Source: Novosphingobium aerophilum
GTDB taxonomy: Bacteria > Pseudomonadota > Alphaproteobacteria > Sphingomonadales > Sphingomonadaceae
Length of the DNA stretch: 64,000 nucleotides
Reading direction: 5' to 3'
Assembly: GCF_014230305.1 (NCBI RefSeq)
Contig: NZ_JACLAU010000006.1
Coordinates: 1 to 64,000 of the forward strand
Part shown: positions 1-6,389 of the stretch, piece by piece
Layout: each line of letters opens with the position of its first letter
Position numbering within the stretch: position 1 is the first letter of the stretch
Made by a program: the position numbers and the translations under genes
Notes under the pieces: generated by a model
The model's input: only the letters and a program-made list of their open reading frames with translations
What the model was told of the DNA's origin: nothing
The model's database searches: none

Positions 1-505
1 GCATCCATCGTGAGTTCCTTTGCGTTGAAGGAACTCCACGGTCGGCAGGCGACGCCGCCCTGCCTAAAGCCTGATCAATACTACGCTACGCCACCCCAAG
101 CGACCCTCCCGCGCAGCGGGTTCGTGCTCTGGTCGATTTCGGTCGGTTCAATCGCCACCGATGCTTGCTCGCCCAAACGATACAAAAGCGCAGATGCCGT
201 GTGCGAAATAGGACTGCATAGGCTGGCCCCGGCCCCAAAGTTGGGTACAGTTCAATACACACCGTACGCGACAAATCGCAGCGGCTAAAACTATGAAATA
301 ATGTCATAATATGCCATTTTTTCAACATGGCAGCTTCTCAGTCAAATCTGACTTGCCGTGCATCCAGCCTTCTGTGGCAAATCAATTGGTCGAGGAAATA
401 GCGGACTTCCGGCAATCGCCAGTCTCTTGACGGCCAACCAGAACATAAGTAGAACTTGCTTGCCTTTCGCAGTGTGTTCCAGGCTCCGCCACCATGGAGT
501 CCAGT
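1..505. other. Island-edge stretch without a recognisable gene
   Basis: I see no convincing coding frame here; the short open frames on both strands look like chance. Bases 12-36 form a perfect 9-bp hairpin (GAGTTCCTT, 7-base loop, AAGGAACTC). Bases 285-335 are AT-rich, unlike the rest of the window, and could hold the promoter for the small genes that start at 506. The stretch belongs to the integrated element whose integrase lies at 1069-2319. Confidence 0.4.
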
Positions 506-814
506 ATGACACGCAACGTTTCCATCCAAACCTACCTGCCCAAGCATGTCGCTGCCTGGGTTCAGGATGAGGCCACCCGCGCCAAGCAGAGCCGCAGCCA
601 GTGGATCGGCGCTATCGTCACCGATCTGTTTCAGGGCCAGGAATTCCGGGAGGAAGGCCGCAGGAACGTCGAGCATATCAAGCGGCAGTTGACGTTCATT
701 GCCGTGGCGCTCGATGGCCTGCTTCTCGAACATCCGGACAAGTCCCTTCGCGGCCGGGTGCACGAAGCCCACCGGCGCAAGGTAACAGAGGCCGATCCGG
801 AGCAGGGGCGATGA
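506..814 (+). CDS. CopG-like small protein of the integrated island
   Basis: Predicted 102-aa protein. Its N-terminal half (MTRNVSIQTYLP, then KHVAAWVQDEA, then RSQWIGAIV) resembles the ribbon-helix-helix/CopG-like proteins common on integrative elements and plasmids. The C-terminal half is charged and unrecognised. I chose the ATG at 506 because GGAG (496-499) lies six bases upstream; an in-frame ATG at 494 has no such site. The stop overlaps the next start in an ATGA arrangement (811-814), so the two genes are probably co-transcribed and translationally coupled. A DNA-binding role in control or mobilisation of the element is inferred from fold and context only. Confidence 0.6.
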   Translation: MTRNVSIQTYLPKHVAAWVQDEATRAKQSRSQWIGAIVTDLFQGQEFREEGRRNVEHIKRQLTFIAVALDGLLLEHPDKSLRGRVHEAHRRKVTEADPEQGR

Positions 815-1074
815 TCCGGCCCGCAGGATCAATGTTGCGCGAGAGCGGGCAGCTTGCGCTGCCATTTGCCAAGCCCGCTGTGACAGAAACCGCGCTCGAG
901 CCAATCTCCGTCCGGATCGCGGATGCCATTCGGTTGACCGGCATCCGGCGATCCAAGCTCTATGAACTGATCGCTTCTGGTGATCTGGAGACGGTCAAAA
1001 TCGGGCGGTGCACTCTGGTCCCGGTAGCCAGCCTGCACGCTCTGATCGAGCGCGCGAGGCAAGGGCTGCTATGA
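811..1074 (+). CDS. AlpA/excisionase-like helix-turn-helix DNA-binding protein
   Basis: Predicted 87-aa protein. The pattern ISVRIADAIRLTGI, then RSKLYELIASGDLETVKIG, then ASLHALIERA is typical of MerR-like/AlpA excisionase HTH domains, in which a helix-turn-helix is followed by a small wing. Such proteins usually act as recombination directionality factors or activators of the island integrase. The start follows a strong GGAG/GGGG ribosome site and overlaps the previous stop by 4 bases. Its 3' end overlaps the convergent integrase gene by 6 bases, a layout expected of an int/xis pair. Excisionase activity itself is inferred. Confidence 0.75.
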   Translation: MIRPAGSMLRESGQLALPFAKPAVTETALEPISVRIADAIRLTGIRRSKLYELIASGDLETVKIGRCTLVPVASLHALIERARQGLL

Positions 1075-2319
1075 TGCGCTGTGGCCGAACTTGGGGCGCA
1101 GGATGGTCGCGCCGTCGCGCAGCTGATCGATGTAGTCGGACCAGTGCTGCATCATGCGCACCCGCTCTTCCCAATACTGGCCACGGGCGTAAGCGCGGCG
1201 GATCGAGTTGCCGTCCGCATGTGCCAGTTGTCGCTCAATGGCATCGGGGTTCCAGATGCCCATTTCATTCAGCAGGGTGGCGGCCATGGCGCGAAAGCCG
1301 TGGCCTGTCATCTGATCCTTGCTGAAACCCAGACGGCGCAGAGCCGCATTAATGGTATTGTCCGACATCGGGCGGTCGAGGGCGCGCAGCGACGGAAAGA
1401 GGAAGCCGCTGTAGCTGGCGTCGTGCTCAATCTCGCCGATGATCGCCAACGCTTGCCGTGACAGCGGCACTGCGTGAGGACGGCGCATTTTCATCTTGTG
1501 GTCCGGGATCGTCCAGACAGCTTTGTCGAAGTCAAACTCGCTCCATTCTGCCCAGCGCAGCTCGCCCGGGCGGACAAACAGGTGCGGAAGGAGGCGCAGC
1601 GCAATCCGGGTCAGTGCATTGCCCTCGTAGTCCTCGACAGCGCGTAGCAATGCGCCAGCATCGGCCGCAGTGGTGATCGCGGCCCGGTGGTTGGTGCGCG
1701 GGGTGACGAGCGCGCCACGCAGGTCCGAGCAGATGTCACGCTCCGCTCGCGCGGTAGCAATGGCGTACCGGAAGACCTGACTGCACGTGCTACGGATGCG
1801 GTTGGCGGTGTCGTACCGCTTGGACGCTTCGATCTTCTTGAGGACGAGCAGCAGTTCATGGGCCGTGATTTCGGAGATCGGTCGCCTGCCCAAGACCGGG
1901 TAGGTTTGCGCAAGCAACCAGCGCGCCTTCTTGAGGGTAATCGGTGCCAGCCCTTCCTTCTCGATCTTCGCCAGCCATTCTTCTGCCACGGCCTGAAACG
2001 TATTGGTGGCAGCGATGGATTTTGCGATCTTTTCCAGCTTTGCCTGCTCCAGCGGATCAAGGCCTTTGGCGAGTTGGCGACGCGCTTCGAGCAGCATCTC
2101 GCGCGCATCACCCAGCAGGATCTCAGGCCAGCGCCCGAACGACAATGTCCGTTGCTGTCCGCCGAAGCGGTAGTTCATTCGCCAGTATCGGATGCCGGTG
2201 GTTTTCACGAGAAGGTAAAGGCCATCGCGATCCGATAGCTTGTAATCCTTATCCCTGGGTCTCGCGTGCTTCACCGCGTTTGCGGTCAGGCCCGTCTTGC
2301 GTTTCGCACCGTCCGACAT
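1069..2319 (-). CDS. P4-type tyrosine integrase at tRNA-Cys
   Basis: Predicted 416-aa site-specific tyrosine recombinase of the P4/CP4-57 class, full length for the family. The N-terminal DUF4102-type arm-binding domain (about residues 8-90, DGLYLLVK, LSFGRWPEILLGDAR) is followed by a core-binding domain (about 105-200) and a catalytic domain. Catalytic residues are recognisable: R250 in RPGELR, the HGFR box at H340/R343, H367 in LAHAD, and nucleophile Y377 in RRAYARG. The start lies 165 bp beyond the 3' end of tRNA-Cys, the normal position for this class, which usually recombines at tRNA 3' ends. The element therefore extends leftward past base 1. The gene looks intact. Confidence 0.93.
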   Translation of the reverse strand: MSDGAKRKTGLTANAVKHARPRDKDYKLSDRDGLYLLVKTTGIRYWRMNYRFGGQQRTLSFGRWPEILLGDAREMLLEARRQLAKGLDPLEQAKLEKIAKSIAATNTFQAVAEEWLAKIEKEGLAPITLKKARWLLAQTYPVLGRRPISEITAHELLLVLKKIEASKRYDTANRIRSTCSQVFRYAIATARAERDICSDLRGALVTPRTNHRAAITTAADAGALLRAVEDYEGNALTRIALRLLPHLFVRPGELRWAEWSEFDFDKAVWTIPDHKMKMRRPHAVPLSRQALAIIGEIEHDASYSGFLFPSLRALDRPMSDNTINAALRRLGFSKDQMTGHGFRAMAATLLNEMGIWNPDAIERQLAHADGNSIRRAYARGQYWEERVRMMQHWSDYIDQLRDGATILRPKFGHSAS

Positions 2320-2483
2320 TGATGGACCTCCGAATCCATGTTCGGGGTCCGATCCATCATCCGTACCATCATTGTACCCGGATGCAGGTGGAACCGTCCG
2401 AACCGCTGCGGGAGATGATATCAGAAAAAATGCCGGAAAACAGCCGCTTGATGGACGTTGCCGGACGTCTCCAAACGGAGAAA

Positions 2484-2557
2484 TGGAGGCCCGAGCCGGA
2501 ATCGAACCGGCGTAAACGGATTTGCAGTCCGGTGCGTAACCACTCCGCCATCGGGCC
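2484..2557 (-). tRNA. tRNA-Cys (anticodon GCA)
   Basis: Read on the minus strand, the 74 bases fold as a full cloverleaf. Acceptor arm GGCCCGA pairs with TCGGGCC, the anticodon loop is CTGCAAA (anticodon GCA), the T arm contains GGTTCGATTCC, and a TCCA end is encoded. Both flanking elements are anchored here: the integrase gene lies on the 3' side, and the 5' half (2519-2557) plus leader is duplicated at 4857-4904. Confidence 0.97.
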
Positions 2558-2566
2558 AGATCGCAG
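2519..2566. repeat. 48-bp direct repeat, copy A (inside intact tRNA-Cys)
   Basis: This segment runs from the anticodon stem to the tRNA 5' end and 9 bases into the leader. It is identical to 4857-4904. It is interpreted as an attachment-site repeat of the segment between them. Confidence 0.85.
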
Positions 2567-2638
2567 AGATGCGTGGTTTCGCGGCCCTAGCGCCCGATCT
2601 TCCGCAATGCAATCCGATTATTCCGCAGTTCTGCTCGT

Positions 2639-3085
2639 TCAGATGCCATCAAGTGATTGCTGTCGGAGGGCTTGTCGCCGCCCAAGCTGGTACTGGAGGA
2701 GCTTGGTGCTGTGCTGCGAAAGGTGACCGATGATGGGCGAGCTGTAGCCGGTGAGGCAATCGAACCATTCGCTGGCCCAGGGAATCCACGCCACCTTGTC
2801 CAGATCGAACCTAGTGGCCTTGTGAAGGCCGCACGAGTCCATTTCAGCGGCATTCGTGACAAAGAAGTCATTCCGACGCTGCATCAGCTTCAGCTGCGTG
2901 GTGCCGTAGATCAGCTGAACTTCTGCTTCGTCCGTTCCATCGGTCGCGTAGACGGCGGCGTTCAGCACTACAGCCGGTCGAGCTTTGGGCCCAGGTTTCC
3001 CCAGATCAGGGTGAAACGGAAACCGGCACCATACGATGTCGTATGGTGCCGGGAGCGTGGAAACCGGGAAGAACGTCGTGGTCAC
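2639..3085 (-). CDS. PemK/MazF-like toxin-family protein
   Basis: Predicted 148-aa protein. The stretch YDIVWCRFPFHPDLGK followed by ARPAVVLNA matches the start of PemK/MazF-type folds, where a first beta strand leads into the conserved RPAVVL strand. Further recognisable parts are VQLIYGTTQLK and a LSQHSTKLLQYQLG tail. Family members are usually ribosome-independent mRNA endonucleases, but the activity of this variant is inferred. Its ATG overlaps the stop of the upstream 56-aa gene by 4 bases, the coupled layout of type II toxin-antitoxin operons. Its place between the attachment repeats suggests it stabilises the element. Confidence 0.7.
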   Translation of the reverse strand: MTTTFFPVSTLPAPYDIVWCRFPFHPDLGKPGPKARPAVVLNAAVYATDGTDEAEVQLIYGTTQLKLMQRRNDFFVTNAAEMDSCGLHKATRFDLDKVAWIPWASEWFDCLTGYSSPIIGHLSQHSTKLLQYQLGRRQALRQQSLDGI

Positions 3086-3252
3086 ACGAGCGACGGATAC
3101 AGGATCACTCGCTTGGCCGCGCGCTTACCATCCGGATCGGCCAGGTGACGGATCACGTCGATCTGGGCATCGGAGATCTCGTCGTCGTACATAGGATGCG
3201 GCGGGGCCGTCCTTTGGTTACGACCCGGCCGATGGTGCTTTTGTGCGGACAT
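3082..3252 (-). CDS. Small acidic/basic protein, candidate antitoxin
   Basis: Predicted 56-aa protein starting MSAQKHHRPG and containing MYDDEISDAQIDVIRHL. I recognise no named family. Candidate antitoxin status rests on size, position immediately upstream of the PemK-like gene and the 4-base ATGA overlap. The ATG at 3252 was chosen over longer in-frame versions (3282, 3420) because those regions look like leader DNA. A palindrome at 3290-3304, 38 bases upstream, is a possible autoregulatory operator. Confidence 0.55.
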   Translation of the reverse strand: MSAQKHHRPGRNQRTAPPHPMYDDEISDAQIDVIRHLADPDGKRAAKRVILYPSLV

Positions 3253-3289
3253 GGCCCTGCTCTCTGCGAGGTTGATGTTCATAAAGCGA

Positions 3290-3304
3290 GAACGTCGATC
3301 GTTC
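3290..3304. promoter_or_regulatory. Palindrome upstream of the toxin-antitoxin-like pair
   Basis: GAACG-TCGAT-CGTTC is a perfect 5-bp inverted repeat with a 5-base centre, located 38-52 bases before the 56-aa gene. Antitoxins often repress their own promoters through such sites. The role here is inferred. Confidence 0.35.
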
Positions 3305-3603
3305 GGAAATGTTGCATGGCAAACTTGAGCAAGGGTTAACGAGTCGCGCCTGAACGCGCGTTGACTGCCGCCAAGCTCTTCGCGCAAAATGCTATTTATT
3401 TCCTCCCGGCACTCGTTCAATGCCTGCCCGTTCTGTGTCGCGAAATATGGACATAAGCAAGCCTATTTTTCCCGGGAGATTGGCTGCGGATCGACGACTC
3501 CAGCGTCAAAATCGTGAGGTTTCAGCCAGATACAAAGCCTCATTGCTGGCACGAAAATTCATGCGACTGCTGGGCGGTGACGAAGGAATGTCAGCCCAAC
3601 ATG
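3305..3603. other. Non-coding stretch inside the mini-island
   Basis: I find no gene, tRNA or terminator. Composition is lower in GC than the chromosome. It separates the toxin-like pair from the integrase fragment. Confidence 0.4.
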
Positions 3604-4164
3604 TCACCCCGCCGCCTCCAGCCTCTCGATCGCAGCTCGCGCTGCCCGCCGCTGGCTGATGTACTGCATCGCCATCTGGTAGGTCCGGTGCCCGATCACG
3701 CTGGTGATCTCGACCACGCTGCAGCCGGCCTCCTCCAGCTTGCCCGCGGCGAGGTAGCGCAGGCCGTGCCAGGACCTGTGCGGCATCTCGGCGATATCGG
3801 CCATGGCGCGGTTCAGCGCGGCGCTGAGGGCGCCGGCGGTCATCGGGCGGCCATTGGCGGCGCGGACGATCGTGCCGCCGAAGCCGGTGCGCTTGTTGTC
3901 CAGATGCTCGCGCAGCTTCGGGTGGCAGGGCAGATCGAGCCGTTCCTGGGTCTTGTTCTGGGCGACCCGCACGATGCCGCCGTGGTAATCCGCCCAGGTC
4001 ATGGTGACCAGGTCCTCGCGGCGCTGGCCGGTGTAGAGCGCCAGAAGCACGGGCGTCTGCATGAACGGATCGCAGTGCTTCAGGAAGTGGTCGACCTCCT
4101 CGTCGCTCCAGATCGGGATGTGGTTGACCTTGGCCTTCAGCTTGCGGATCGGCTGATCCGGACC
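3604..4164 (-). pseudogene. Tyrosine integrase fragment (catalytic domain only)
   Basis: About 186 codons encode a recombinase catalytic domain: TGQRREDLVTMTW (catalytic Arg), RSWHGLRYLAAG (His-x-x-Arg box), and IGHRTYQMAMQYISQ (second His and Tyr nucleophile). The arm-binding and core-binding domains, some 150-200 residues in this family, are missing. The frame stays open to 4473, but residues before PIRKLKAKVNHIPIW do not look like integrase. The opposite strand there carries a different, better-looking frame. I read it as a 5'-truncated relic of the enzyme that inserted the mini-island. Confidence 0.75.
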
Positions 4165-4188
4165 GGCGCGCTCGATCCGTTCAGCGCC

Positions 4189-4449
4189 GGGGACGATGGC
4201 AAGCTGCGCAAGGCCAGCACGGCCAGCAGCTATTGCTGGATCGTCTGGATCGTGGGGCAGACCGACACCCGTTACCCGGGGTCTCCATTCGATTTGCCGA
4301 ACTACTCTGATGCAGCATTTGTGCAGGCTGACCCGCTGTTCAACACAACTGAGGCGGCCAACAACGTCCGCATTCACTTGAGCTTCGAGGCGGGCCGCCC
4401 ATTCATCGCCGCCCTGGTCGGGCGGGCGATCGCGCGTTTGCGCCGCTGA
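4189..4449 (+). pseudogene. Unrecognised coding fragment abutting the integrase relic
   Basis: The plus frame reads KLRKASTASSYCWIVWIVGQ, then TDTRYPGSPFDLP, and runs to a TGA at 4447-4449. Residue choice looks protein-like, and codon use is less GC-biased than in the chromosome. No start codon or upstream domain is visible, so it is likely the 3' remnant of a phage or island gene joined to the integrase fragment at about 4165-4190. Function unknown. Confidence 0.35.
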
Positions 4450-4487
4450 GCCGTTGCCGAATCGCATGACCATGGCTCAGATGGGCC

Positions 4488-4784
4488 ATGGTCGCGATGC
4501 TCCCCGCCTGGACTGCTACCCTCGACACGGCGATCGCTGCGGGCGGCCAGATCCGCGTGTGGTGCTCGAGCTGCAGACAGAACCGTGACGTCGACCTGGT
4601 CGCGTTGCGCGACCGTGTGGGCGGGTTCTACAGCCTACGCAATCGACGCTGCCGCTGTCGCCTGACGCCCGGCTGCCCAGGCTGGAACGAGTTCGATTAC
4701 CTCAACGGCGTGTTCCGGCCGCTGCGGGAGATCGAGGTGGTGGAGTGGCGGTTGCACCGATTTCGTTCCGCAGTAGGCGGCTGA
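4488..4784 (+). CDS. Cys-rich small protein, hypothetical
   Basis: Predicted 98-aa protein with WCSSCRQNRDVDL near residue 25 and a second cluster CRCRLTPGC near residue 55. The spacing suggests a zinc-ribbon-like fold. I cannot assign a family with confidence. The segment WNEFDYLNGVFRPLREIE follows the second cluster. It sits at the right end of the mini-island, about 70 bases before the orphan tRNA half, and is probably cargo. Confidence 0.5.
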   Translation: MVAMLPAWTATLDTAIAAGGQIRVWCSSCRQNRDVDLVALRDRVGGFYSLRNRRCRCRLTPGCPGWNEFDYLNGVFRPLREIEVVEWRLHRFRSAVGG

Positions 4785-4856
4785 CCGCGGCACAAAACCG
4801 TGCGGCTCGATCCCGGTGATTTTGCGGAAAACGGCGGGGAAGCGGGCCGGCGACCT

Positions 4857-4904
4857 GATTTGCAGTCCGGTGCGTAACCACTCCGCCATCGGGCCAGATC
4901 GCAG
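4857..4904. repeat. 48-bp direct repeat, copy B (orphan tRNA-Cys 5' half)
   Basis: Identical to 2519-2566. It contains the tRNA-Cys 5' half with anticodon GCA but no 3' half: no T arm or acceptor complement follows, so it is not a functional tRNA. It marks the right junction with the conserved chromosome. Confidence 0.85.
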
Positions 4905-5001
4905 GGTTGCGTGGTGGGGCGCGTCTAGCGGCCCCCTACGCGCAATGCAACGCGATTCTCCGGGCAGCGAGCCGGGGTGATCCCGGCCCGCCATCCCGCT
5001 G

Positions 5002-6201
5002 TCACGCCGCGCTGGAGTTGATCCCCATGCTGGCGAGGTAGCGCTTGATGTTGCGCGCCGCCTGGCGCAGCCGCTGCTCGTTCTCGACCATGGCGATGCG
5101 GACGAAGCCCTCGCCGTCCTCGCCATAGCCGACTCCCGGAGCCACGGCGACTTCGGCATGGGTCAGCAGTTGCTTGGAAAACTCCAGGCTGCCCATTTCC
5201 CTCAGCGCCGGGGGCAGCGGCGCCCAGGCGAACATCGAGGCCTTGGGCGTGGGAATCTCCCAGCCGGCGCGGCCGAAGGCCTCGACCATCACGTCGCGGC
5301 GCTTCTGGTAGAGCACCCGGTTGGCCTCGACGATGTCCTGCGGCCCGTTGAGCGCGGCGCAGGCGGCGGCCTGGATCGGGGTGAAGGCGCCGTAATCGAG
5401 GTAGGACTTGACCCGCTTGAGCGCCGCGATCAGCCGGGTGTTGCCCACCGCGAAGCCCACGCGCCAGCCGGCCATCGAGAAGGTCTTGGACATCGAGGTG
5501 AATTCCACCGCCACGTCCTTGGCGCCCGGCACCTGCAGGATCGAGGGGGTCGGCTGGCCATCGTAGTAGAGTTCGGAATAGGCAAGGTCGGACAGGATCC
5601 AGACCTTGTTCTCCTTCGCCCAGGCGACCAGCCGCTCGTAGAAGGCCAGGTCCACCGTCTCCGCCGTGGGGTTGGACGGATAGTTGACGATCAGGATCGA
5701 GGGCCGCGGCACGGTGAAGGCCATCGCGCGTTCGAGCGACTGCCAGTAGCGCTCGTCCGGGGTGGTCGGCACCGACCGGATCGTCGCCCCGGCGATGATG
5801 AAGCCGAAGGTGTGGATCGGGTAGCTCGGGTTGGGGGCGAGCACGACGTCCCCCGGGCCGGTGATCGCCGTCGCCAGGCTGGCCAGGCCCTCCTTCGAGC
5901 CCATGGTCATGACCACCTCGGTCTCGGGGTCGAGATCGACTCCGAAGCGCCGAGCATAGTAGTTGGCCTGGGCCTTGCGCACCCCGGGGATCCCCGCCGA
6001 GGCCGAATAGCCGTGGGCCGAGGGCTTCTGCGCGACCTCGCACAGCTTGTCGATCACGTGCTGGGGCGGGGGCAGGTCGGGATTGCCCATGCCCAGGTCG
6101 ATGATGTCCCGTCCCGCAGCGCGGGCTGCGGCCCGCATCGCGTTCACTTCGGCGATGACGTAGGGCGGCAGGCGCTTGATGCGGTAGAACTCGTCGTCCA
6201 T
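5002..6201 (-). CDS. alaC: Alanine aminotransferase (AlaC-type, class I PLP)
   Basis: Predicted 399-aa PLP-dependent aminotransferase that makes alanine from pyruvate and glutamate. Order and wording closely follow E. coli AlaC: RIKRLPPYV, IIDLGMGNPD, TMGSKEGLA, PNPSYPIH, NYPSNPT, the PLP lysine K239 in SMSKTFSMAGWR, and PKASMFAW. Many databases label the family LL-diaminopimelate aminotransferase, but the whole-length match favours AlaC. I used the ATG at 6201 because the further 50 codons upstream have no family resemblance. It is divergent from phaC, with 188 bp between starts. Confidence 0.9.
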   Translation of the reverse strand: MDDEFYRIKRLPPYVIAEVNAMRAAARAAGRDIIDLGMGNPDLPPPQHVIDKLCEVAQKPSAHGYSASAGIPGVRKAQANYYARRFGVDLDPETEVVMTMGSKEGLASLATAITGPGDVVLAPNPSYPIHTFGFIIAGATIRSVPTTPDERYWQSLERAMAFTVPRPSILIVNYPSNPTAETVDLAFYERLVAWAKENKVWILSDLAYSELYYDGQPTPSILQVPGAKDVAVEFTSMSKTFSMAGWRVGFAVGNTRLIAALKRVKSYLDYGAFTPIQAAACAALNGPQDIVEANRVLYQKRRDVMVEAFGRAGWEIPTPKASMFAWAPLPPALREMGSLEFSKQLLTHAEVAVAPGVGYGEDGEGFVRIAMVENEQRLRQAARNIKRYLASMGINSSAA

Positions 6202-6389
6202 GACCTTGGCAATTCCGGAAATAGAGCTGCGGCAACGGCGCCGCACCGCTTGCTCTAGGCATTTCCGGGGCAGGGCGCAAATGGACTGAGACCCGAATTC
6301 TGCCCGGCCGGGCACGGCAGGCGCTGACAAGCGCGCCAATTGCGGGCACAAGAGGGGCGGGCAGCCAGGTTCGAGCGGCAGGAAAAGGC

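Larger units (their letters stand above)
1..2518. mobile_element. Right end of an integrated island using the tRNA-Cys 3' side (partial)
   Basis: The P4-type integrase, the AlpA-like HTH and the CopG-like gene lie directly against the 3' end of tRNA-Cys. Base composition is lower in GC than the chromosome right of 5 kb. The distal attachment site would lie left of base 1 and cannot be seen. The inner boundary is approximate: it is placed at the tRNA, where P4-type attachment cores usually fall. Confidence 0.6.
2519..4904. mobile_element. 2.3-kb mini-island bounded by tRNA-Cys 5'-half repeats
   Basis: A 48-bp direct repeat (2519-2566 and 4857-4904) brackets a toxin/antitoxin-like pair, an integrase fragment, an unrecognised coding fragment and a small Cys-rich gene. 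The right copy is an orphan tRNA 5' half next to normal chromosome (alaC). Past the repeat, the two leaders remain alignable without gaps for about 60 bases but are diverged. This suggests the element brought its own tRNA 5' half and promoter rather than copying the local one. With the integrase truncated, the element is probably immobile. Confidence 0.65.

Noticed and set aside
338..904. 188-codon minus-strand frame near the left edge
   Set aside because: Overlaps two plausible coupled plus-strand genes with ribosome sites; its translation has no motif.
3604..4473. Intact 289-aa integrase
   Set aside because: The N-terminal about 100 codons do not resemble recombinase domains, and the opposite strand there carries a better-looking frame.
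4857..4928. Second tRNA-Cys gene
   Set aside because: Only the 5' half and anticodon region are present; T arm and acceptor complement are missing.
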